From assembly GCA_051647685.1 (NCBI GenBank), contig JBOFEG010000027.1:1-31552 (forward strand): a DNA stretch of 31,552 nt, in the 5' to 3' direction. Below the pieces are notes generated by a model that ran no database searches, was not told the origin of the DNA, and worked only from the letters and a program-made list of their open reading frames with translations. Each line of letters opens with the position of its first letter. The stretch's first letter is position 1. Of the stretch, positions 7,660 through 15,148 are shown piece by piece. Source of the DNA: CALTSX01 sp051647685. Its GTDB lineage: Bacteria; Chlamydiota; Chlamydiia; Chlamydiales; CALTSX01. Made by a program: the position numbers and the translations under genes.

Positions 7660-9796
7660 CTCTTTCAAGCTTTGCATATTTTGCAATTAAAGAATGCATT
7701 TCTCCTGTAGTCTCAAATAATACATCATAAGTAATCCCAAAAGATGTGTTATATTGTCGCTTAACAATGCCTATGCCAAAACTTCTATGCCGGACAGAGG
7801 TCCCAACCGCGAATCCAGATTCATTTGGCTCTTTATGCAATTTCGATTGTATGCGTTCTATATGCGCTGGGTTAATTTCACGTAAAAATCGACTAGGGTG
7901 CATTACTTTAGATACTCCAAATAACAATCGATATTGAGCGCTAGTAATGTAAAGAATTTGTTTTGCCCTCGTCATTCCTACATACAATAATCGCCGTTCT
8001 TCTTCTAAAGACTGGGGCGTATGTTTTACATTAATATGTGGAAAGATGTCTTCTTCGAGTCCTACAATAAATACAACAGAAAATTGAAGGCCTTTCCCAT
8101 GATGTAGTGTCATTAAAGAGAGTATATCCTTTGCATCAGCTTCTCGTTTTGTATTTGTGAGTGTTAACTCCTCTAAAAATTGTAATGGATGAAGATGAGG
8201 GAACTCTCTATACCAATCTACTGCTTTTGAGATTAATTCTTCTGTAATTGCCTTTCGATCGAGGTAAATATCTTTATCATCCTGTGATAACAGATCCAAA
8301 TATTTTGTGTCTTTTAATATATAACGCAAGATAGATGGTAAAGATATGGAGTCTCTTACCATTTCTTGTATCGTTTGTATTTGATTGACATACAATGCTA
8401 GAGATTGTTTTATTCGTTTCACAGGAAAATCAATTCTATCGGATACGATGTGTTCACAAAGCGTAAAGATAGGAATTTGTTTGTCAATTGCAAGTGCGTT
8501 GATCAACGAGATAGTCTTTTCTCCAATACCGCGCTTTGGTATATGAATAGATCTTATAAAGCTTAAAGAATCATGCGGACATAATGCAATTCGCAAGAAA
8601 GAAATTAAATCTTTAACCTCCTTTCTCTGATAAAAAGATATGCCTCCAATAATTCGATAAGGAATATTGTTTTTAAGGAGTGCATCTTCCAAAATACGAG
8701 ATTGACTGTTCGTTCGATAAAAAATTACAGAATCTGAAAGAGAAATGTTTTTTTTCTGATATTGAATAATAGTTTCTATCACAAATTTAGCTTCTTCTTT
8801 ATCAGTAGAGGCTGAATATGTCTTCACTAGCTCTCCTTTGCCTAAATTGCTCCAAAGAGATTTTTTCATTCTATTCTGATTGTGAGCGATTAAAGAATTA
8901 GCAGCTTCCAGAATATGTTCTGTACTTCGGTAATTTTGCTCGAGATAAATAACCCGAGAATCAGGATATTGACTTTGAAAATGAGTAAAATTATCTAACT
9001 TTGCACCGCGCCATGAATAAATTGATTGGTCTGGATCTCCAACAACACAAATATTCCTGTGTTTTTCCGCGAGCAGTGATGCAAACAGATATTGCACATG
9101 ATTTGTATCTTGATATTCATCGATTAAAATAAAATTCCACCTAGATTGGTACTGTTTAAGAACATCTGGGTTATTCTTCCAAATTTGTACTGGAAATAAC
9201 AATAAATCATCAAAATCTACTGCATTATTTTGATGGAGTTGTTCTTGATAAGTACGACAAATGGTTCGAATTGTATGGTCATTTTCTAACAGCGATGTAT
9301 CCCATTCATTCTTCATTTTAGAAATCTGCGATTTTATAGAATAGAGTTTTGATTTATCGAAAGATATATTTAATTCGCTAAGAGTAGTTTTAATTATCTC
9401 TAAACTATCTTTCTCGTCGTAAATAGTAAAGTTTTTTGTATAACCGGAAATTTGCTCGATACATTCGCGTAGGATTCTGACACCTAGCGAATGGAAGGTA
9501 GTTAATAATACAGAAGTATATCCTTCTCCTATAATGCGATCTGACATTTCTCTCGCTGCTTTGTTAGTAAATGTAAGCGCAAGAATTTTATTTGGAGGCA
9601 CGCCAGTTTCCATAAGATGTATGATGCGTCTTATGATAACTTGTGTTTTTCCAGCGCCAGCACCTGCTATAATTAGCAAAGCACCTTCTGTATGATGAAT
9701 CGCCGCGTATTGCTCTGGATTTGGAGTTTGCATAAAGAGTAGATTAGCAGGAATAGAATTTTTGTCATATGGGAGATATCTATAAAAAAATTTCAT
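7625..9796 (-). CDS. uvrD: UvrD/PcrA-type superfamily 1 DNA helicase
   Basis: This is a 3'-5' helicase of nucleotide-excision and mismatch repair. All SF1A motifs are visible: Q motif NPEQYAAI, Walker A AGAGAGKTQ (Lys50), motif Ia ALTFTNKAAREM, Walker B IDEYQDTN, motif III VGDPDQSIYSWRGA, motif IV QNYRS, motif V LMTLHHGKGLQFSVVFIVGL and motif VI EEERRLLYVGMTRAK. The first 21 residues (MKFFYRYLPY...) do not look like the family, so ATG 9733 (MQTPNPEQ) is the more likely start and would give about 702 residues. Neither candidate start has a convincing Shine-Dalgarno sequence. The 3' end overlaps convergent topA by 35 bases, so no terminator can lie between them outside coding DNA. Confidence 0.95.
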   Translation of the reverse strand: MKFFYRYLPYDKNSIPANLLFMQTPNPEQYAAIHHTEGALLIIAGAGAGKTQVIIRRIIHLMETGVPPNKILALTFTNKAAREMSDRIIGEGYTSVLLTTFHSLGVRILRECIEQISGYTKNFTIYDEKDSLEIIKTTLSELNISFDKSKLYSIKSQISKMKNEWDTSLLENDHTIRTICRTYQEQLHQNNAVDFDDLLLFPVQIWKNNPDVLKQYQSRWNFILIDEYQDTNHVQYLFASLLAEKHRNICVVGDPDQSIYSWRGAKLDNFTHFQSQYPDSRVIYLEQNYRSTEHILEAANSLIAHNQNRMKKSLWSNLGKGELVKTYSASTDKEEAKFVIETIIQYQKKNISLSDSVIFYRTNSQSRILEDALLKNNIPYRIIGGISFYQRKEVKDLISFLRIALCPHDSLSFIRSIHIPKRGIGEKTISLINALAIDKQIPIFTLCEHIVSDRIDFPVKRIKQSLALYVNQIQTIQEMVRDSISLPSILRYILKDTKYLDLLSQDDKDIYLDRKAITEELISKAVDWYREFPHLHPLQFLEELTLTNTKREADAKDILSLMTLHHGKGLQFSVVFIVGLEEDIFPHINVKHTPQSLEEERRLLYVGMTRAKQILYITSAQYRLLFGVSKVMHPSRFLREINPAHIERIQSKLHKEPNESGFAVGTSVRHRSFGIGIVKRQYNTSFGITYDVLFETTGEMHSLIAKYAKLERAISETSDSLRI

Positions 9797-9856
9797 TCTT
9801 TAAGTCTGAAAAATTAGCAAACAGAGGCTTCATCTGCCAGTTATTTAGATCTTTTC

Positions 9857-9885
9857 TTGACAGAAACATAATAAATTGATACCTT
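9857..9885 (+). promoter_or_regulatory. Candidate sigma-66/sigma-70-type promoter of groES-groEL
   Basis: A perfect TTGACA lies at 9857-9862, with TACCTT at 9880-9885 after a 17-base spacer. The groES start is 37 bases further on. The -10 element is weak. No CIRCE inverted repeat (TTAGCACTC-N9-GAGTGCTAA) can be read between the helicase start and groES. Confidence 0.5.
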
Positions 9886-9922
9886 TTCTTTTTAATTTTA
9901 TCTTAAGAAAGAGGTATATCTC

Positions 9923-10216
9923 ATGTCTGTAAATCATATTAGATTACTCGGTAATCGACTCTTAATCAAAAGAGCAGAAGCTGTATCTACTAAAAATGGT
10001 GTCCTCCTTCCAAATTCAGTACAGAAAAAGCCTGAACAAGGAACTGTAGTAGCAATAGGCCCTGGAAAAATGAGTGAGGAAGGTGGTGTGCTTCCGATGG
10101 AAGTATCTACTGGAGATACAGTATTATTCTCCTCTTATTCTGGAATGGAAGTAACTAGAGAAGACCAAGATTATCTTGTTATGTCTGAAGATGATATTCT
10201 TGCAATTATTCAATAA
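9923..10216 (+). CDS. groES: Co-chaperonin GroES
   Basis: This is the 97-residue lid of the GroEL chaperonin, of usual length. It begins with the family pattern (IRLLGNRLLIKRAEA) and has the mobile-loop region around STKNGVLLPNS. GTVVAIGPGK and the ending EDDILAII are typical. A GAGG ribosome-binding site lies 8 bases before ATG 9923. groEL follows after 24 bases, so the two form an operon. Confidence 0.97.
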   Translation: MSVNHIRLLGNRLLIKRAEAVSTKNGVLLPNSVQKKPEQGTVVAIGPGKMSEEGGVLPMEVSTGDTVLFSSYSGMEVTREDQDYLVMSEDDILAIIQ

Positions 10217-10240
10217 TAACATTCAAAAAAAGGGTATTCT

Positions 10241-11905
10241 ATGTCTAAATTGATTAAACACCAGGAAGAAGGATTGCGATCTCTTTTAACAGGAGTAAAA
10301 AAGCTAGCAAGAGCAGTAATAGTAACACTCGGTCCCAAAGGGCGCAATGTAGTTATAAAAAAAAGTTATGGCTCACCTTTATCTACTAAAGACGGAGTTA
10401 CAGTAGCTGAAGAAATTACATTAAAGGATAAGTTTGAAAACATGGGTGCACAGCTTGTTAAAGAAGCATCAAAAAAAACAGCTGACATCGCAGGCGATGG
10501 TACTACAACTGCCATTGTTTTGAGCGAGGCTATCTTTAGCGAAGGCGTTAAAAATGTTATCGCTGGATCAGATCCAATGAGCTTAAAAAGAGGTATTGAC
10601 AAAACAGTTACTTTTCTAGATGAGGTTTTAAAAAAATCTGCTGTAACTATATCTAAGCCTGAAGAGATTAAACAAATCGCTACAATTTCTGCGAATAACG
10701 ATCTAGAAATTGGAGAAATTATTGCAGAGGCGATGGCTAAAGTGGGCAATGATGGAACAATTACTATAGCAGAGGCAAGAGGTATTGAAACTACACTCAA
10801 TGTTGTAGAAGGACTTCAATTTGATAAGGGATATCTATCTCCTTATTTTGTAACTAACCCAGAAAAAATGGCTGTTGAATTAGCAGATCCTTATATTTTC
10901 ATCACTGACAAGAAATTATCTAATGTTAAAGATGTGGTCACTATACTTGAAAAAGTAAGAGAAATGGAACAAAAACCATTACTTATTATAGCAGAAGATA
11001 TAGATGGCGATGCATTAGCTACTCTAGTAATTAACAAGCTTAAAGGAGGAATGTCTCTATGTGCTGTGAGATCTCCTGCTTTTGGCGATCGAAAAAAGGC
11101 TATCTTACAAGACATAGCTATAGTAACTGGAGGAAAAGTTTTCTCTGAAGAGCTAGGTTGTAAATTTGAAGAGATTTGCGCTCAAGATTTAGGTAGAGCT
11201 AAACTTGTAAAAATTGGCAAAGAATCCACCATTATTGTGGATGGAGTCGGCGATTCAAAAGAAATCCAAACGCGAGTAAATACAATCCGAGCAGAAATAG
11301 CAAAAACAACTTCTAAATATGAAAAAGAAAATTTAGAAGAGAGACTCGCAAAATTGTCAGGTGGTGTCGCAGTGATTCATGTAGGAGCTGCAACAGAAGC
11401 TGAAATGAAAGAAAAAAAAGCGAGAGTTGACGATGCGCTACACGCGACTAAAGCGGCTGTATTTGGCGGAATTGTTCCAGGAGGTGGTGTCGCCCTTCTT
11501 AGAGCCATCCGAAGCCTTGACAAGTTGCATCTGGAAGGAGATGAACTAATCGGCAAGAATATCATTTATAAAGCAGCATTTGCGCCTCTCCTAGCGATTG
11601 CAAAGAATTGTGGTCAAAGAGCAGAAGTAATTGTAGAAAAAGTATTTGAGCATACAGGAAATTGGGGATATGATGGGATGACAGATGAATATAAAGATCT
11701 TGTCGAATCAGGAATCATTGATCCAGTCCTTGTTACTCGTAGTGCTTTGACAAATGCATCTTCTATTGCGTCGTTGCTAATTACTGTCGCAGCCATGATT
11801 ACAGAAAAACCTACTCCTAAAAAATCTTTAGGAGGAGGATCGCCTGATGATATGATGGGCGGCATGGGCGGCATGGGCGGCATGCCGGGTATGGGAATGA
11901 TGTAA
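10241..11905 (+). CDS. groEL: Chaperonin GroEL
   Basis: This is the 554-residue ATP-dependent folding chaperonin. The nucleotide-binding signatures GPKGRNVV and GDGTTTAIVL are present, as are the apical-domain region LSPYFVTNPEKM and the equatorial motifs GGVAVIHVGAATEAEMKEKK and GIVPGGGVALLRA. The C-terminus has the flexible GGM repeats (MMGGMGGMGGMPGMGMM) usual for main chaperonins. Chlamydiae often have several GroEL copies. The GGM tail and linkage to groES mark this as the principal, folding-competent one. An AAAGGGT ribosome-binding site precedes the ATG, and a strong terminator follows. Confidence 0.98.
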   Translation: MSKLIKHQEEGLRSLLTGVKKLARAVIVTLGPKGRNVVIKKSYGSPLSTKDGVTVAEEITLKDKFENMGAQLVKEASKKTADIAGDGTTTAIVLSEAIFSEGVKNVIAGSDPMSLKRGIDKTVTFLDEVLKKSAVTISKPEEIKQIATISANNDLEIGEIIAEAMAKVGNDGTITIAEARGIETTLNVVEGLQFDKGYLSPYFVTNPEKMAVELADPYIFITDKKLSNVKDVVTILEKVREMEQKPLLIIAEDIDGDALATLVINKLKGGMSLCAVRSPAFGDRKKAILQDIAIVTGGKVFSEELGCKFEEICAQDLGRAKLVKIGKESTIIVDGVGDSKEIQTRVNTIRAEIAKTTSKYEKENLEERLAKLSGGVAVIHVGAATEAEMKEKKARVDDALHATKAAVFGGIVPGGGVALLRAIRSLDKLHLEGDELIGKNIIYKAAFAPLLAIAKNCGQRAEVIVEKVFEHTGNWGYDGMTDEYKDLVESGIIDPVLVTRSALTNASSIASLLITVAAMITEKPTPKKSLGGGSPDDMMGGMGGMGGMPGMGMM

Positions 11906-11919
11906 ACTCCATTGTTCTT

Positions 11920-11958
11920 ACAATAAAAGGGACCTTTAAAAAAGGTCCCTTTTATTGT
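11920..11958 (+). terminator. Rho-independent terminator of groES-groEL
   Basis: There is a perfect 18-base inverted repeat: 11920-11937 pairs with 11941-11958 around a 3-base AAA loop. The core is GGGACC/GGTCCC flanked by A- and T-rich arms, so the downstream arm supplies the T-tract (CCCTTTTATT). It lies 15 bases after the groEL stop and would also work on the other strand. Confidence 0.9.
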
Positions 11959-12002
11959 GTGTTAATCAGAAAATAATTATTAAAACAACAAAAAGTTAAT
12001 TT

Positions 12003-12075
12003 GCACTGATAGCTTAACTGGATAGAGCATCCGACTACGAATCGGACGATAGGGGTTCAAGTCCTCTTCGGTGCA
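12003..12075 (+). tRNA. tRNA-Arg (anticodon ACG)
   Basis: These 73 bases fold as a tRNA. The acceptor arm GCACTGA pairs with TCGGTGC (one T-G wobble). The D-arm region is TAGCTTAACTGGATAGAGCA. The anticodon stem TCCGA/TCGGA holds loop CTACGAA with anticodon ACG, and the T-loop GTTCAAG is standard. Discriminator A is at 12075, and CCA is not encoded. ACG would be edited to ICG and read CGU, CGC and CGA. Confidence 0.95.
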
Positions 12076-12094
12076 ATCTGGATTTGATACAATT

Positions 12095-12727
12095 ATGATA
12101 ATACATACTTTTGTTTGTGGACCACTAGCTACAAACTCTTATTTAATTGGATGTGAAACAACTGGGAAAGCAGCAGTCATCGATCCTGGAATGGGGGCAA
12201 AGGATTTTTTTATAGAATCCGCACAAAAATCTAAACTTGAAATTGTACATATTTATCTTACTCATTCGCATTTTGATCATATTGCAGATGCGGCGGTGCT
12301 TAAGCGAGAAACGGGTGCAATACTTTATGTCCATCCGCTTGATGCAGAAAATTTAAGAAATCCGGGAAGTGATTTAATTCCATTTCCTATGGCAATACCA
12401 CCTGTTTCACCAGATATATTTTTCCAGGATAATATGGATATAATACTAGGGGAAATTACTTTGCAAGTGATTCATACACCTGGCCACAGTCCTGGAGGGG
12501 TTGTTCTTTTCTTTCCAAAAGAAAAGACTCTTTTTTCTGGAGATACGTTATTCAAAGGTAATATAGGTACTATATCTCTACCCTCAGCCAATCCAAAGGA
12601 TATGTGGAAATCTCTAAAAAAGATTGCTGGTTTGCCTGGTAACACTCTTGTCTATCCAGGTCATGGTGGTACAACTACAATAGCTAAGGAACAGTGGATT
12701 GGTAATGCAAGAGAAATTTACCATTAG
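12095..12727 (+). CDS. MBL-fold metal-dependent hydrolase (glyoxalase II-like)
   Basis: This is a metallo-beta-lactamase-fold hydrolase of about 210 residues. The metal-binding motif is THSHFDHIAD. Further ligands are in HTPGHSPGGV, FSGDTLF and YPGHGG, in the order seen in the small YcbL/GloB-like branch. The substrate is likely a thioester such as S-lactoylglutathione or a related compound, which cannot be fixed from sequence. I chose ATG 12095 (MIIHTFVCGP) over a GTG at 12071, because that GTG lies inside the tRNA-Arg acceptor arm. It is the first gene after that tRNA and may be co-transcribed with it. Confidence 0.9.
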   Translation: MIIHTFVCGPLATNSYLIGCETTGKAAVIDPGMGAKDFFIESAQKSKLEIVHIYLTHSHFDHIADAAVLKRETGAILYVHPLDAENLRNPGSDLIPFPMAIPPVSPDIFFQDNMDIILGEITLQVIHTPGHSPGGVVLFFPKEKTLFSGDTLFKGNIGTISLPSANPKDMWKSLKKIAGLPGNTLVYPGHGGTTTIAKEQWIGNAREIYH

Positions 12728-12749
12728 AATCTTATCCCCAAATTACAGA

Positions 12750-12778
12750 TTTTGCTACATTAAATCGATGTAGTAAAA
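12750..12778 (+). terminator. Candidate hairpin/terminator between the MBL hydrolase and peroxiredoxin genes
   Basis: TTTTGCTACAT (12750-12760) can pair with ATGTAGTAAAA (12768-12778) across a 7-base loop, with one G-T wobble. No long T-tract follows, and the peroxiredoxin ribosome-binding site starts 9 bases later. It could be a weak terminator or a 5'-leader structure of that gene. Confidence 0.4.
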
Positions 12779-12799
12779 TTATTACCAAGGAGAAATTAT

Positions 12800-13384
12800 A
12801 TGTCGAGTTTACTCATTGGACAACCGGCGCCAATATTTAATAGCAAAGCAGTATTGAAAGGTCAAATTTTGGATGACTTTTCTCTACAAAATTTTTTAGG
12901 GAAGTATGTTGTATTCTTTTTCTATCCCCTAGATTTCACATTTGTGTGTCCTACGGAATTACATAAATTTCAGGATAAATTAGAGGATTTTCACGAGCGA
13001 AATGCAGAAGTGGTTGCTTGCTCAGTAGATAGTCCATATAGCCACTCTACCTGGTTACAAATTCCTAAGAAAAAGGGTGGGATAGAAGGAATTTCCTACA
13101 CACTAGTAGCTGACTTAAATAAGACGATTGCAACCTCTTATCATGTACTTAATAAGAAAGAGGGAGTTGCTTTTCGAGGTCTCTTTCTAATTGATCAAAT
13201 GGGTATCATACGCCATCAGTTAATCAATGATCTCCCTATTGGCAGATCTATAGACGAGGTACTACGTATATTAGATGCTCTAATTTTCTTTGAGAAATAC
13301 GGAGAGGTTTGCCCAGCAAACTGGAAGGTAGGCGAAAAGGCATTGGAACCAACAACGCAAGGTCTCGAATCTTACTTTAACTAA
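12800..13384 (+). CDS. ahpC: 2-Cys peroxiredoxin (AhpC/TSA type)
   Basis: This thiol peroxidase of 194 residues reduces hydrogen peroxide and organic peroxides. The peroxidatic cysteine is Cys50 in FYPLDFTFVCPTE, and the resolving cysteine is Cys171 in GEVCPANW. The conserved Arg appears in the RGLFLID region. An AAGGAG ribosome-binding site lies 7 bases before the ATG. No reductase gene (AhpF) is nearby, so thioredoxin is the likely reductant. It converges on the small minus-strand gene with a 4-base overlap. From memory, a peroxiredoxin of this type is conserved across Chlamydia (CT603). Confidence 0.95.
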   Translation: MSSLLIGQPAPIFNSKAVLKGQILDDFSLQNFLGKYVVFFFYPLDFTFVCPTELHKFQDKLEDFHERNAEVVACSVDSPYSHSTWLQIPKKKGGIEGISYTLVADLNKTIATSYHVLNKKEGVAFRGLFLIDQMGIIRHQLINDLPIGRSIDEVLRILDALIFFEKYGEVCPANWKVGEKALEPTTQGLESYFN

Positions 13385-13842
13385 GTACTAGATTGCTTAA
13401 AGGAAGTCAGATAATCGTATAAATCTTTTTCTGTGGTAATGAGAATGCGTTTATATGTTTCACAGATGTTTGTACTTAGATCGATTATTTTTTCATTTCC
13501 GACACCTGGAAGCCCAATTGCTGAAATTTCTCCGATAATTTGACTTTCTAAATTTTTTAAACCTGTAAAGTACTGATTTTCACTAAAGCCCTCCTCCTGT
13601 ACTCGAAAAAAAAATACTTCGCGGTTATATAACAAGGCTTGAATAGCGAAAAAAATTCCCAGGCTTTCTTTTGGAGGATTGCCTAAAAATTCAGCAAGCT
13701 CGTTAATAGATTGAAAATGAAGAGGTTTTGCAAAAGCTCCCTTCTCAGCTTCACCAAATAAAGCAATTTTATAGACCATGTTAAAACAATTAAGGTTAGT
13801 GATATATTTATAATAAATAGAAACAATTTCATTAATTTTCAA
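13381..13842 (-). CDS. Conserved small protein of unknown function (peroxiredoxin neighbour)
   Basis: The longest frame is 153 residues. The first 21 have an uneven, AT-driven composition, and the protein-like part begins at ATG 13779 (MVYKIALFGEAEKGAF), giving about 132 residues. I see no signal peptide, membrane segment or catalytic motif. It looks like a soluble alpha/beta protein with an Ile/Leu-rich core (GEISAIGLPGVG) and a charged C-terminus. It lies 30 bases after enolase on the same strand and is probably the last gene of that run. A small unknown gene beside the peroxiredoxin also occurs in Chlamydia (CT602-CT603, from memory). Homology to CT602 is possible but unverified. Confidence 0.65.
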   Translation of the reverse strand: MKINEIVSIYYKYITNLNCFNMVYKIALFGEAEKGAFAKPLHFQSINELAEFLGNPPKESLGIFFAIQALLYNREVFFFRVQEEGFSENQYFTGLKNLESQIIGEISAIGLPGVGNEKIIDLSTNICETYKRILITTEKDLYDYLTSFKQSST

Positions 13843-13872
13843 TATGATTTTATTAAAATAAATATTACTATA

Positions 13873-15114
13873 TTAAAGGCTGATTTCTCGTTCAATTTCG
13901 AGTAATCGATTGTATTTTGCTGTCCGTTCTGAACGACAAACAGAACCAAATTTAACCTGATTAGCGCCAGCACCCACTGCGAAATCTGCTAAGAAAGTAT
14001 CTTCTGTATCTCCAGAGCGATGCGACACAATTATATTATACTTATGCTTTCGGGCTAACTGAATAACTTCTAATGTTTCTGTTAATGTGCCAACTTGATT
14101 TAATTTAACAAGGATCGCATTTGCCATGCCCTTTTCTATCCCTTCTTGTAGTAGTATAGAGTTTGTGCAAAATAGGTCATCGCCAACTAATTGAATCTTT
14201 TTCCCTAATTTTTTAGTAAGTTCTTGCCAACCTAATAGATCTCCTTCCGCTAAGCCATCTTCGATAGAATAGATCGGAAAGGTATTGGTCAAATGAGATT
14301 GATAGTTGATTTGTTGGTGTGTATCTCTTTTATAGTGATTATCTATATATAATTCTTTTTCTACGTCATAAAAAGAAGAAGCAGCACAGTCTAATGCTAT
14401 ATTGATATCTGTATCCAGTTTATAATTGGCATGTTCGATAGATAATTTGATCATTTCTAGTGCTTCTTCTGGATCAGTACAATTGGGTGAAAATCCTCCT
14501 TCGTCTCCTACAGCTACAGAATAATTTTTTTCCAACAGAATTTTCTTTAAAGCATAAAATACTTCGCAAGCCGCTCGAATGGAATCTTTAAAAGTAAAAA
14601 AATTATGAGGGAAAATCATAAATTCTTGAAAGGCTAAACTATTTTGTCCATGTTGCCCACCATTAATTATATTTACCATAGGTCTTGGAAGGCAAATAGA
14701 TTTATTAATACTAAGATATGAATATAGAGGGACTTTAGCAACCTTTGCGGCTGCTTTCGCTACAGATATAGAGACGCCCAATATAGCATTTGCACCTAAA
14801 TGAGATTTATTGGGTGTTCCATCTAATCCAATCATGCACTGATCTATAGTGGATTGTTCAAAAATGGATTTTCCTTTTAGAGACGGATAAATAATTTCAA
14901 TAACATTTTTAATAGCTTTTAAGACGCCTTTCCCATGATATCTTGTACAATCGCCATCTCTAAGTTCTAACGCCTCTTTCATACCTGTAGATAAGCCAGA
15001 AGGGACATCAGCTGTACCTCGGTAGCCGTCATTCGTAAAAGTAGTAACGCGAAGAGTTGGATATCCTCTAGAGTCAAGAATTTCGTGAGCAGTAATATGT
15101 TCAATCGTAGACAT
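13873..15114 (-). CDS. eno: Enolase
   Basis: Enolase interconverts 2-phosphoglycerate and phosphoenolpyruvate in glycolysis. This one has 413 residues, slightly shorter than the usual 425-430. Visible signatures are DSRGYPT at the start, GANAILGVSISVAKA, INGGQHGQNSLAFQEFMI and VGDEGGFSPN (catalytic Glu). The Mg ligands are in IALDCA, SIEDGL and LVGDDLF, the catalytic Lys is in LVKLNQVGT, and the signature SHRSGDTEDT follows. All catalytic and metal residues are present. It starts at ATG 15114, 34 bases after the helical-repeat gene on the same strand, so it is probably co-transcribed with it. Confidence 0.96.
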   Translation of the reverse strand: MSTIEHITAHEILDSRGYPTLRVTTFTNDGYRGTADVPSGLSTGMKEALELRDGDCTRYHGKGVLKAIKNVIEIIYPSLKGKSIFEQSTIDQCMIGLDGTPNKSHLGANAILGVSISVAKAAAKVAKVPLYSYLSINKSICLPRPMVNIINGGQHGQNSLAFQEFMIFPHNFFTFKDSIRAACEVFYALKKILLEKNYSVAVGDEGGFSPNCTDPEEALEMIKLSIEHANYKLDTDINIALDCAASSFYDVEKELYIDNHYKRDTHQQINYQSHLTNTFPIYSIEDGLAEGDLLGWQELTKKLGKKIQLVGDDLFCTNSILLQEGIEKGMANAILVKLNQVGTLTETLEVIQLARKHKYNIIVSHRSGDTEDTFLADFAVGAGANQVKFGSVCRSERTAKYNRLLEIEREISL

Positions 15115-15148
15115 TTTACCCTGTTAAATAAGGATATTTATAAAGAAA

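Noticed and set aside
9816..9845. TTAGCA ... CTGCCA as a CIRCE operator
   Set aside because: The two arms do not pair as TTAGCACTC/GAGTGCTAA; only six bases fit.
10366..10800. 144-residue open frame antisense to groEL
   Set aside because: It is a shadow frame opposite a highly conserved gene, with no ribosome-binding site and no protein family features.
12003..12075. tRNA-Arg as an attachment site of an integrated element
   Set aside because: No integrase and no repeated tRNA 3' end is visible in the window; the flanking genes are housekeeping.
12071..12094. GTG at 12071 as start of the MBL hydrolase
   Set aside because: It lies inside the acceptor arm of tRNA-Arg; ATG 12095 gives the normal family N-terminus.
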